64,000 nucleotides of DNA, from positions 62,001-126,000 of the forward strand of contig JBMNFR010000011.1 of assembly GCA_050949415.1 (NCBI GenBank), in the 5' to 3' direction. The translations under genes were made by a program, and so were the position numbers. The notes below the pieces were generated by a model, which saw only the letters and a program-made list of their open reading frames with translations, was not told the DNA's origin and did no database searches. Positions 36,195 to 44,420 of this stretch are shown here, piece by piece (within the stretch, counting starts at the first letter, position 1; each line of letters opens with the position of its first letter). The stretch comes from JAAZKI01 sp012799905 (GTDB lineage: Bacteria > Verrucomicrobiota > Lentisphaeria > Oligosphaerales > Oligosphaeraceae).

Positions 36195-37325
36195 TTATTT
36201 AATGACGCCGAGGGTCATGAGTACGTAGCTTGTGGTCAGCTCTGGCAGGCTTTCCATCCAGCGTCCGCTCTTGTCGTTAGCCCAGGAGCCGTCGTCTTTT
36301 TGGCGGTCAGCGATAGCGTCGATTAGTTCAGCGCGCCAATCGTGTTTGACTCCCTTAGCGTCGGTGAGTATTGGCAGATCGAACAGGGACAGGGTTTTGC
36401 CAAAAGTGTGCAGGTAATAATAATATCCGGAATCGCCGACGCCGGGGTTTTCCGCCAGCGTGTAGTAGCGCTGAATCCACTCCATCGCGGATTTGACGCG
36501 CACGTCGTCCTTGCTCACCTTGGCATAGATAAGGCTCTTCAGCCCTGAGTAGGTCATGCTGCCATAGGAGCGCAGCGCCTGCTGGCTGGCATTTTCCTTG
36601 AGGGCCTCGGTCGGACTGTAGATAAAGCCGCCTTTGTCTTCCGCCGGGGCGGATTGCAGCCAGGCGCTCTGATTTGTCTCAGCTAAATTCTGGCAGTGGG
36701 TAAGAAATTTCAGCGCCCTGTCCCAAGCCAAGTCAGCTTTTTTCGCTGCCTCGGGATTCTTGTTGAATGGCTCGCGGTCGAGATGGTCAGTCACATAGAG
36801 AGCCTCCAAGGCCCAGGCGGTGTTGTTCAGGTCGGCCCTAGTCTTTCGGCCATAGCCGATGCCGGTTGCGCTGCCATCAGTCACGTCGGAAAGGGCATCG
36901 TCACTGAGCAGGTAGTCGCGGGCATGACGGATGATGGCCTGGTCAGCCGGACGATTGAATTTTGCCAGGGCGATCAGGCAGATTGAGGTGGTGTACACCG
37001 GGTAGCTGCGCCGGTCGCGTGGATCAGCCAATGAACCATCCGGCTGCGCAGCCTTGGCGATGAAGTCAAGCGCCAAGTCGATTTTTGCTTTGACCTCGGG
37101 CTTGGCGTATTCCGGGGAATCGGCGATGCCCATGACCGCCAGCGCCGTGATGGCCGGGTGGTGCATCCAAGCGCCGTTCGGCTGTTGGCGTGACAGCAGG
37201 AAGGTCGCACCGCGCGTCTGCGCCGAGGTCAGGCGCGCCCGCGAGGCGTCGCTGAGCTGGGCCGAGGCTGATACGGACAAGAGAGCCGCAATGGCGGCGA
37301 TGGTCAGCAAAAATCGTTTTGACAT
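36195..37325 (-). CDS. Secreted squalene-cyclase/prenyltransferase-repeat protein
   Basis: 376 aa with a signal peptide (residues 1-22, LTIAAIAALLSVSASAQ). Alpha/alpha-barrel repeats are visible, e.g. AITALAVMGIADSPEY, TSICLIALAKFNR, NTAWALEALYVTDHLD, YSGLKSLIYAKVSKDDVRVK and the final DGSWAN. The catalytic DXDD of true cyclases is not seen, so it is probably a structural or binding protein of the kind common in Planctomycetota and Lentisphaerota. AAAGGAC lies upstream of the ATG. It is 27 bp downstream of the Nif3-family gene and likely cotranscribed. Confidence 0.82.
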   Translation of the reverse strand: MSKRFLLTIAAIAALLSVSASAQLSDASRARLTSAQTRGATFLLSRQQPNGAWMHHPAITALAVMGIADSPEYAKPEVKAKIDLALDFIAKAAQPDGSLADPRDRRSYPVYTTSICLIALAKFNRPADQAIIRHARDYLLSDDALSDVTDGSATGIGYGRKTRADLNNTAWALEALYVTDHLDREPFNKNPEAAKKADLAWDRALKFLTHCQNLAETNQSAWLQSAPAEDKGGFIYSPTEALKENASQQALRSYGSMTYSGLKSLIYAKVSKDDVRVKSAMEWIQRYYTLAENPGVGDSGYYYYLHTFGKTLSLFDLPILTDAKGVKHDWRAELIDAIADRQKDDGSWANDKSGRWMESLPELTTSYVLMTLGVIK

Positions 37326-37352
37326 GGCTGTTTCGTCCTTTACAGAAGGGGA

Positions 37353-38111
37353 TTACATTCCGGTCGGCGCGTCCAGGAAAACGCATTCCAAACCGAGGTC
37401 GGCCTGGATGCGTTGCATGACCAGTTTGACGCCGACGGTTTCAGTGGCATAGTGCCCGCCGCCAATGACGGCAATGCCGCTTTCCCGGGCTTCGTGATAA
37501 AATTTGTGCTCCATTTCACCGGTGACCAGGCAGTCGAGGCCGAGCTCCTGGCATTCGGGAATAGCGTCGGCGCCGCCGCCGGAGACGACGCCGACGCGGC
37601 TGACTAGGCCTTGTTTTTCGATAGGGAACAGGCGGCAGGTGGTCGGCAACTCGCGGTTCAGTATGTCGGCCAGGGCTTCAAGGCTGGTCGGGGCGGCCAA
37701 GCCGCCGTGCAGACCGATAGAGCCGCCGCCATACTGGAAGAAAGGCTGCGGGTCTTGCAACCCCAGCATAGCTGCCAGGCCAGCGTTGTTGCCCAGCGTC
37801 GGATGCGCGTCAAACGGCAGATGGCAGGCATACAGGGAAACGCCGTTCCGAAACAGCTCTGCCAGACGCCAGCCAATGCAGCCCTTGAAACGGCGGACGC
37901 CGCTGCCCCAGCTGAGGCCGTGATGCACCACCAGGAGTTCGGCGCCGACCGCAGCTGCCTGCTGAAACGTCGCCAGGCACGCGTCCACGGCAAAGGCGAC
38001 TTTGGTCACTTCCGTCGAGGCTTCCACTTGCAGGCCATTGTTTGAGCAATCGTCGAAATGCAGATCAGCGAAGTACGTCTCTAGGTGTGCGCAAAAGTCG
38101 TGTAGATGCAT
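37353..38111 (-). CDS. Nif3-like dinuclear metal-centre protein
   Basis: 252 aa, the short form without the middle insertion domain. Metal ligands: LLVVHHGLSWG (two His), YACHLPFDAH with the following LGNNAGLA, and C-terminal VIGGGHYATETVGV (His and Glu). The DNGLQV-like start appears as DDCSNNGLQVE. Family members form hexameric toroids; the biochemical role is unsettled, and the name GTP cyclohydrolase 1 type 2 is weakly founded. It is probably first in an operon with the secreted repeat protein downstream. Confidence 0.92.
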   Translation of the reverse strand: MHLHDFCAHLETYFADLHFDDCSNNGLQVEASTEVTKVAFAVDACLATFQQAAAVGAELLVVHHGLSWGSGVRRFKGCIGWRLAELFRNGVSLYACHLPFDAHPTLGNNAGLAAMLGLQDPQPFFQYGGGSIGLHGGLAAPTSLEALADILNRELPTTCRLFPIEKQGLVSRVGVVSGGGADAIPECQELGLDCLVTGEMEHKFYHEARESGIAVIGGGHYATETVGVKLVMQRIQADLGLECVFLDAPTGM

Positions 38112-38299
38112 GGTCGTGTTCCTTTTGGAATGGTTGTTAAATGCTGGGTAGAGAATTAAGCAGATATCATGCCAGGGTCGCTGTCGTGCTGGCGCCGGCT
38201 GTTTTTAGTCGGCTGTGTTGCCTGGGTTTAGGGCGTGATTGCACGATTCCTGGGCAATGGGCAAGCGCGGTGGTGATGGCAAGGCATGCCTTGTCTGGC

Positions 38300-38599
38300 T
38301 TATGCTTGCGATGCTATAAAAAAGGTGGTGAGGTAGCTAAAACATACAATAAGGACAACCATTGCTGCGAAGCAAGCAAGAAAAGAACTTATCCTTTTGC
38401 AGGATAGCATTTTATTGTAGAAATATATGGAAATATAACTTTTTGGGATTATTTCAAGGCAGCATATAAATATAAATGGAATCCTATGGCCTTGCATTGC
38501 ACCTCTTACTGCAACAGGGGAAAAAAATGCAAGAAACAACCCAAGAGAGATTGCAATATCAAACCAAGAGGATGTGCGTTTTAACGTATTTGCGCGCAT
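38300..38599 (-). CDS. Small hypothetical membrane protein
   Basis: 99 aa with two or three predicted membrane helices (about 13-33, 40-60 and 72-95) separated by a short basic loop. A near-perfect TAAGGAGG ribosome binding site lies 6 nt before the ATG, so it is very likely translated. The coding DNA is distinctly AT-rich against the GC-rich surroundings. It lies 15 bp after another small AT-rich membrane protein gene. I recognise no family. Confidence 0.65.
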   Translation of the reverse strand: MRANTLKRTSSWFDIAISLGLFLAFFSPVAVRGAMQGHRIPFIFICCLEIIPKSYISIYFYNKMLSCKRISSFLACFAAMVVLIVCFSYLTTFFIASQA

Positions 38600-38614
38600 A
38601 AAAAACCTCCTTAG

Positions 38615-38881
38615 TTAAAACAAAGTAAAGAGGCTCGTCAGAACAAAAAACAGAAAACATCCAATGCCTACAACAATGGCGTTTATGTTTTTTAGATTGC
38701 TTGTCATTACAATTTTTTTCCCGAATATGGGAATGCCTATCAAGAAAAAATTAAATATTATGGAACCACTTTGACAACAATATCCATTAACATCTATTCT
38801 TCGCTCTATTAAGGCGCAAAGCACAGCTGCGCAGATGCAAACAAGAAGTTCTAATCTAAAAGTTTTCAGGTAATGTTTCAT
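38615..38881 (-). CDS. Small hypothetical membrane protein
   Basis: 88 aa with two to three membrane helices (about 11-26, 40-55 and 66-85), with Cys in LLVCICAAVLCAL and NGYCCQSG. It is AT-rich like its neighbour downstream and is transcribed with it. The RBS is weak (GGTGAG). No family is recognised; the pair could be a transferred fragment. Confidence 0.55.
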   Translation of the reverse strand: MKHYLKTFRLELLVCICAAVLCALIERRIDVNGYCCQSGSIIFNFFLIGIPIFGKKIVMTSNLKNINAIVVGIGCFLFFVLTSLFTLF

Positions 38882-39120
38882 CTCACCGGCATCCCATAGA
38901 GGCTAAGCATGGTTAAACTGCTGTGGAGCAAAGAGATGTGGACATGGTAGGCGGTGGCAGCCGCATGTTTTGCGCTTTTGGCGTTTCTGCCGCTGCGCGG
39001 CTGGTTTCCCTGTGCAACACACCCTAAAAAAATCTGCGTCATCTGCGTCATCAGCGGATAAATTAACAGTTTTTCGCCCCTTGCCCTCCATAGCTTTGTG
39101 GCACTGCTGCCTTTTTTTAT

Positions 39121-39148
39121 TTGACAAGACTGAAAACGGCGGTATTCT
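39121..39148 (+). promoter_or_regulatory. Predicted promoter of candidate sRNA
   Basis: A perfect TTGACA (39121-39126), a 16-bp spacer and TATTCT (39143-39148). No open reading frame with a ribosome binding site follows; instead there is a hairpin with a T tract. Confidence 0.55.
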
Positions 39149-39155
39149 ATTTGTG

Positions 39156-39228
39156 TAAGCTGGGCTGGCCCCGAGGTAAGATCACTGCCTTTGGCATATC
39201 CCCACGGAATTAATGCCCGGCTTTTTTT
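39156..39228 (+). ncRNA. Candidate small RNA of about 73 nt
   Basis: The predicted transcript starts near 39156. Its ends pair as AGCTGGGC (39158-39165) with GCCCGGCT (39215-39222), one G-U pair included, and seven T residues follow (39222-39228). Inside, CC-AGG and CCT-GG segments can form a smaller stem around TAAGATCACTG. It does not match tRNA, SRP, 6S, tmRNA or a riboswitch that I know. It points toward the 3' end of the MFS gene. Confidence 0.45.
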
Positions 39229-39255
39229 ATGTCTTTTTCAGACGAGACTGCTGGG

Positions 39256-40437
39256 TTAGTTGGGTTGCGTTTGGGTACGTGTCTTGTGCAGCCTGGCCAC
39301 GAGTGACAGCAGCATCATGGCTGCCCCGAACAGAAGGATGCAGCCCAGGAGCATGAAAGCTTGGTCGTGGCGGCCGGCCTTGAAGATCGGCGCGATGACG
39401 ATTGGATTGGCAATGCATCCCAGTGAGCCGATGCTGATGGTAATGCCGGCAGCGACGCCGCTGTCTTCGAGATTGCGGTAGGAGGCCATGCTGACGATCA
39501 TCGGCCAGGTGCCGGCAAAGGCCAGTCCGGTCAGGGTGAACAGGGCTATGCTCGCCTGCCAGGTTTGAACCATCGACTGCGCGATGCAGGCGAGGCCAGC
39601 CAACAGCAGGAGGGCGCCGATGACATGCTCGTAGGCCTGGTTCTGGGGCAGGAAAGCGCAGGCGATGCGACCGAGGATCATGGCCGACCAGAACAGCGAT
39701 AGGGCGAAGATGGTCATGCTTTCCGGCGCGTTCAGCTGAGCCAGGCGTTCACCCAGGAATCCGGCTGTGGCCATTTCCGAAAAGACATAGCAGAAAATGC
39801 AGATGCAGGGGATGACGATCGTGGGCAGGACGCGCATGACGCTGCGCAGATTGCCGCGCTGGCGGCTGCCTTCGCTGGACTTGGGCAGGGTGACCCCCTG
39901 GTACATTACGCCAAGAATGACAGCGATGACGGCGTTGCCAAAGAAGAACCATCGCCAGGATAGCCCCAGCGGCAACAGCACGGCCATCAAGGCAGGGGAG
40001 CCGATAGCGCCGAGACAGTAGGCGGCCTGGGATAAGTTCATGAAGAACTTGCTGCGCTCTGGGTGCAGGTCGGTTAAAATAGCGGCGCCAATGGTTTCCA
40101 GGATGCCGCCGCCCATGCCCAGGATAAAAGCGCCGACGTAGGCGGCCCGGAGCCCTGACGCCATTGTCCAGCCAAGGGCGCCTAACATGGTCAGGAAGCA
40201 GCCGAGCAGCATGACGCGCTTCTTGCCAAAGCGGTCTGAAGCGATGCCGCCAAGCAGGCAGGTGAGGAAAAAGCCGCTGAATTGCACCGAGATGATCGGC
40301 GTCATGTCCTCGAAACTGACCTGGAAGGTCTGACTGGCCTGCCGCAGACATGCGAACATGATGTTCGACGAGCAGGCAAAGATGAACATGGAGATGAGGA
40401 CGGCGTAGGTGGCGCGGGCGTAGGGCAATTTGGTCAT
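39256..40437 (-). CDS. Major facilitator superfamily transporter
   Basis: 393 aa with about 12 membrane helices. The MFS signature after helix 2 is GGIASDRFGKKRVMLLGCFL; helices 4-5 have FILGMGGGILETIGAAIL, and the second half has a shorter central loop (SSEGSRQRGNLRSVMR). It resembles sugar or organic-solute permeases of the FucP-like kind, but the substrate cannot be stated. It lies 8 bp downstream of the DUF2752 gene on the same strand. Confidence 0.88.
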   Translation of the reverse strand: MTKLPYARATYAVLISMFIFACSSNIMFACLRQASQTFQVSFEDMTPIISVQFSGFFLTCLLGGIASDRFGKKRVMLLGCFLTMLGALGWTMASGLRAAYVGAFILGMGGGILETIGAAILTDLHPERSKFFMNLSQAAYCLGAIGSPALMAVLLPLGLSWRWFFFGNAVIAVILGVMYQGVTLPKSSEGSRQRGNLRSVMRVLPTIVIPCICIFCYVFSEMATAGFLGERLAQLNAPESMTIFALSLFWSAMILGRIACAFLPQNQAYEHVIGALLLLAGLACIAQSMVQTWQASIALFTLTGLAFAGTWPMIVSMASYRNLEDSGVAAGITISIGSLGCIANPIVIAPIFKAGRHDQAFMLLGCILLFGAAMMLLSLVARLHKTRTQTQPN

Positions 40438-40445
40438 GGCGCAGG

Positions 40446-40889
40446 TTAGGGAAGGGGGTGAAGGGTGGCGGGGTTGGAGAAGAGAGGGAGGCGGGGCAGA
40501 AGGCTGTGTTCAGCCATCGTCATGGGGTAGGGGCCGTCAGGGAAGCAGACGATCATCCTGACAGCATAGCAGAGCAGCAGGGCTGTCAGGAGGGACAGCC
40601 AGAACGCACGGCTTTGCCAGCAGGCTCGGCCTAGCCGGGTGCGACGTCCCGCCCAAGCCAGGACTGCGGGAAGCGCCAGCAGAAAACACGGATGGTACTG
40701 AAAAGCCTGCTGAAAGCGCCCGGAAAGAAAAGCGGCCCAGGCGTGAGTCATGCCGCAGGTGAGGCAGGGCAGTCCGGTCAGAGCCCGAAATGGGCAAATG
40801 GTCAGCCCGACAGCCCAGAGCAGCAGCGCCGCCAGCAGGATGAAGACAATCGGTCGCCAACGCGGCGTTATGATGGGAGATGAGGACAT
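40446..40889 (-). CDS. DUF2752 membrane protein
   Basis: About 147 aa from the ATG at 40889; the longer open frame to 41147 has no supporting features and overlaps the divergent control region. Three membrane helices flank the family motif CPFRALTGLPCLTCGMTHA (C-x-x-C-G). Function is unknown; it is common in PVC and Bacteroidota genomes. It is cotranscribed with the MFS gene. Confidence 0.82.
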   Translation of the reverse strand: MSSSPIITPRWRPIVFILLAALLLWAVGLTICPFRALTGLPCLTCGMTHAWAAFLSGRFQQAFQYHPCFLLALPAVLAWAGRRTRLGRACWQSRAFWLSLLTALLLCYAVRMIVCFPDGPYPMTMAEHSLLPRLPLFSNPATLHPLP

Positions 40890-41206
40890 GTGGGTGGCTT
40901 GAGAGAGGAACGCGTCCGTGCTTGATGGCCGTTCTGTCAGCGTTCGAAGCAAAGGCTCTGTTGCATGGGAAGAGATTGCAAAACGGACAGGCGATGATAA
41001 ACTAAACAGAAGCATTTTATAGACAAGACTAGCTGCCGTGCTTCTGCTGCGTCGCAAAGGAAATAAATGTATTCCGGCAAAGACGGTTTGCAAGCGCCGA
41101 ACAGAACATGAATAGCGGACAGTTGGCAATGGAGCGCAGCCGGTCACTGTTTGATATTCGGAGTCCCGGCTTTAGCCTGGGGCTGGGCTGCCAGAGAGGA
41201 AATGAC

Positions 41207-44200
41207 ATGAGCGACCTGACGCCATTCAATACCTACTTCAAAGAGCTGCACGCGGTCGCGCACCAGGGCGATGCCCGCGAGGAAAGCTTCTATCCCGCGT
41301 TGGCAGCCATGCTGAAGGCCGTGGCGGAAGGAACTGGACGCAAAGACATTAGCGTCACCACGCAGCCAAGGCCTACTGACGCCGGCAACCCGGACTTCCG
41401 CCTGTGGAACGGCAGAGACAGAATCATCGGCTATGTCGAGGCAAAGAGGCCCGACGTGGAGCTGGACGCCGTCGAAACTTCGGAGCAGCTCACCCGCTAC
41501 CGCATGACGTTCCCAAACCTGATCCTGACCAATTTTTTTGAGTTCCGGCTCTACCGCAACGGGGAATGCGTGCTGACTGTCCTGGTGCCCCGGCCATCCG
41601 GCGCGACCCGCGCACACACGGCCCCGCCCGTCGAAAAGATAGATGAACTCCAGGCGCTGCTTGAACGCTTTCTCGACTTCTCGCTGCCAAAAGACTTCAC
41701 GGCGAAAACGCTGGCCGTCGAACTGGCCAAGCGCACGCGCTTCCTGCGAAACGTGGTCGCCGAGCAACTTGCGCTGGAGGCCGAGCAGCTCGCGCTGGAG
41801 AAAGGCGCGCCCGGCGTTCCCCTCACCGGCTTCTTCGAGGCTTTCCAGACTTACTTGATCGGCACCCTGACGCCGGAGGACTTCGCCGACTTCTTCGCGC
41901 AGACGATTACCTACGGGCTTTTCGCCGCCCGCATCCGCGCCAACGGCGCCTTCAGCCGCCGCACGGCCTTTTTCAACATCCCGCACACTATCGGCGTCCT
42001 GTGCGACTTGTTTCAGTTTGTATCGCAGGGAAAGCCGCCCGAGCAGCTGGCCTGGTGCGTGGACGATATCGCCGAAGTGCTCGCCGTGGCCGACGCCCCC
42101 GGCATCCTCGACAGCTACTACCACCAGGGCAAGGGCAGCGACCCCATCGTCCACTTCTACGAGACCTTCCTGGCCGAGTATGATCCCAAGCTGCGCGAAA
42201 GCCGCGGCGTCTACTACACCCCGGAGCCAGTTGTCGGCTACATCGTCCGCTCTCTGCATGGCATCCTCAAGTCTGACTTCGGCATGCCTGACGGCCTCGC
42301 TTCGGACGGCGTGACCTTGCTCGATCCGGCCGCCGGCACCATGACCTTCATCGCCCACGCCGCCGCGCTGGCCGTCGCCGAGTTCGAGAAGAAATACGGA
42401 ACCGGCGGCCGCGCCGACTTCATCCGCCGCCACATTCTCAGGAATTTCTACGCCTTTGAGCTGATGATGGCGCCCTACGCCGTGGGTCACCTCAAGATGA
42501 GCTTCCTGCTTGAGGAACTCGGCCACCGCCTTGGCGACGACGAGCGCATGCCGTTCTACCTCACCAACACCCTTGACAACGAGGAGCTGGAGCAGAGCCG
42601 CCTGCCCGGCTTTTCCGCCTTGGCCAAGGAGTCCCGCCTTGCCGGAGAAGTCAAGCAGCAGACTCCAGTCCTCGTCATCCTCGGCAATCCACCGTATTCC
42701 GGCCACTCGGCCAATGTCGGCGAATGGATACGCGGGTTGATCGAGACGTACAAGCAGGTTGACGGCAGGCCGCTCGGCGAAAAGAACCCCAAGTGGCTCC
42801 AGGACGACTACGTGAAGTTCCTGCGTTTCGCTCAGTGGAAGATCGAACAGACCGGCAGCGGCGTCGTCGGCATGATCACCAACCACGGCTACCTGGACAA
42901 CCCGACCTTCCGCGGAATGCGCCAAAGCCTCATGCAGACCTTTGACGATATCTACATACTGGACCTGCACGGAAACGCCCTCAAGAAGGAAACCTGCCCT
43001 GACGGCTCGCCAGACAAGAATGTCTTTGACATCCGCCCAGGCGTGGCCATAGCCTTCTTTGTCAAGCGCGGCGGGAAGACGAAGACTCCGGCATCAGTCC
43101 GGCACGCCGAGCTGTACGGCACGCGCGAGTCGAAATACGACTGGCTGGATGCGCATGACGCCGAAACAACCGAATGGCGCAAATTGACGCCGCGCACTGG
43201 TAGCTACCTTTTTATTCCGCGTGACGAGTCGCTGCTTCGCATGTACGAACGCTTCCAGTCCATCCCCGATATTTTCCCTGTCAACAGCGTCGGCATCGTC
43301 ACTGCCCGCGACAAGCTGTGCATACAATGGACGGCGGAAGAGATGTGGCACACGGTGAACCATTTTGCCAAGGCAGACCCCGAGCTTGCGCGCCGCGCCT
43401 ACCAGCTGGGCAAGGATGCAAGGGACTGGAAAGTCACGCTTGCGCAAAAAGACATTCTGGATTCCGGGCCTGTCCGCGACAAAGTGGCGCCCATTCTCTA
43501 CCGCCCCTTTGATGTGCGCCACACCTACTACACCGGACGCTCGCGTGGCTTTATTTGCATGTCACGCCCCGAGGTCATGCAGCACATGCTGACCGGCGAG
43601 AATTTGGCGCTGATTGCGCCTCGACAGCACAAGGATGAGTTTGGCGCGTTTGTCACCATAAGAATCGGGACGCATAAATCCGTCGCTGCATACGACATTA
43701 ACTACTATTTCCCTCTTTACCTGTATCCGGAGGCCGAGCCGCCAAAGAAAAGTAAGGGCAGGGGCTACATGTCGATGATGCTATTCGAGCCAAAGGAGTT
43801 ATATGGCGAACGACAGCCGAATTTGAACCCTGCTGTCGTTGACGCGCTTACAGCGGTTTATGGGAAGACGCCGCCAGAGGCTATATTCCATTACGTCTAT
43901 GCGGTGCTCTATGCGCCTGCCTACCGCACCAAGTACGCCGAGTTCCTGAAGATGGACTTTCCGCGCGTACCGTTCACCTCGGATGCAAAGCTGTTCAAGA
44001 AGCTGGCCGCCTTGGGCGAGAAGCTCGTTGCCCTGCACCTGCTGAACTCGCCTGACCTCAATCCGCCTGCCTGCCGGTTCGAGGGTGACGGCAGCAACCG
44101 CGTTGAGAAGACCGGGTTGCGGTACGTCGCCGACGAGGAGCGGGTCTATATCAATGCTGCACAGCACTTCGCGCCCGTGCCTGAGGCCGTCTGGGCTTAT

Positions 44201-44389
44201 CAAGTCGGCGGCTACCAGGTTTGTGAGAAGTGGCTCAAGGATCGCCAGGAGCGGCGTCTCGAACTCGACGACATCACCGCCTACTGCCGCATCGTGACCG
44301 CGCTGGGCTTGACCATGGCATTGCAGCGGCAGATTGATGGACTCTATGCAGAGGCGGAAAAGAAGACTGTTGCCATTGAAACGCATTGA
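41207..44389 (+). CDS. Type IIG-like restriction-modification enzyme (nuclease and N6-adenine methylase in one chain)
   Basis: 1060 aa from the ATG at 41207 (AGAGG 7 nt upstream). The N-terminal PD-(D/E)XK nuclease site is D63...E78-A-K80 (NPDFRLW and GYVEAKRP). A helical linker (150-300) is followed by the gamma-type methylase with motif I LLDPAAGTMTF (Asp373) and motif IV NPPY (494-497), with a target-recognition region beyond about 800. Motif I has GTMTF where GTGTF/GSGTF is usual. There is no helicase domain, so it is not a complete type I or type ISP enzyme, though its sequence resembles the ISP methylase part. No separate specificity gene is nearby. Confidence 0.88.
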   Translation: MSDLTPFNTYFKELHAVAHQGDAREESFYPALAAMLKAVAEGTGRKDISVTTQPRPTDAGNPDFRLWNGRDRIIGYVEAKRPDVELDAVETSEQLTRYRMTFPNLILTNFFEFRLYRNGECVLTVLVPRPSGATRAHTAPPVEKIDELQALLERFLDFSLPKDFTAKTLAVELAKRTRFLRNVVAEQLALEAEQLALEKGAPGVPLTGFFEAFQTYLIGTLTPEDFADFFAQTITYGLFAARIRANGAFSRRTAFFNIPHTIGVLCDLFQFVSQGKPPEQLAWCVDDIAEVLAVADAPGILDSYYHQGKGSDPIVHFYETFLAEYDPKLRESRGVYYTPEPVVGYIVRSLHGILKSDFGMPDGLASDGVTLLDPAAGTMTFIAHAAALAVAEFEKKYGTGGRADFIRRHILRNFYAFELMMAPYAVGHLKMSFLLEELGHRLGDDERMPFYLTNTLDNEELEQSRLPGFSALAKESRLAGEVKQQTPVLVILGNPPYSGHSANVGEWIRGLIETYKQVDGRPLGEKNPKWLQDDYVKFLRFAQWKIEQTGSGVVGMITNHGYLDNPTFRGMRQSLMQTFDDIYILDLHGNALKKETCPDGSPDKNVFDIRPGVAIAFFVKRGGKTKTPASVRHAELYGTRESKYDWLDAHDAETTEWRKLTPRTGSYLFIPRDESLLRMYERFQSIPDIFPVNSVGIVTARDKLCIQWTAEEMWHTVNHFAKADPELARRAYQLGKDARDWKVTLAQKDILDSGPVRDKVAPILYRPFDVRHTYYTGRSRGFICMSRPEVMQHMLTGENLALIAPRQHKDEFGAFVTIRIGTHKSVAAYDINYYFPLYLYPEAEPPKKSKGRGYMSMMLFEPKELYGERQPNLNPAVVDALTAVYGKTPPEAIFHYVYAVLYAPAYRTKYAEFLKMDFPRVPFTSDAKLFKKLAALGEKLVALHLLNSPDLNPPACRFEGDGSNRVEKTGLRYVADEERVYINAAQHFAPVPEAVWAYQVGGYQVCEKWLKDRQERRLELDDITAYCRIVTALGLTMALQRQIDGLYAEAEKKTVAIETH

Positions 44390-44420
44390 TATGTTTGGAA
44401 TTGAAAACAAGGAATCAAAC

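Larger units (their letters stand above)
38882..39255. other. Gene-free gap upstream of small membrane genes, with candidate sRNA
   Basis: The 374-bp gap holds a 9-bp direct repeat (TCTGCGTCA twice, about 39031-39050) and the promoter/sRNA unit at 39121-39228. I see no protein-coding gene. Confidence 0.5.

Noticed and set aside
39156..39228. Known RNA class (6S, SRP RNA or a riboswitch) for the hairpin unit
   Set aside because: The length and conserved cores of those classes are not visible, and there is no downstream gene for a riboswitch to control.
40890..41147. N-terminal extension of the DUF2752 protein
   Set aside because: The extension lacks family similarity and overlaps the likely promoter of the divergent restriction gene; the ATG at 40889 gives the usual length.
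41144..42970. Long minus-strand open frame opposite the restriction-modification gene
   Set aside because: It is a shadow of a GC-rich coding sequence. The plus strand has clear nuclease and methylase motifs, and the minus product has none.
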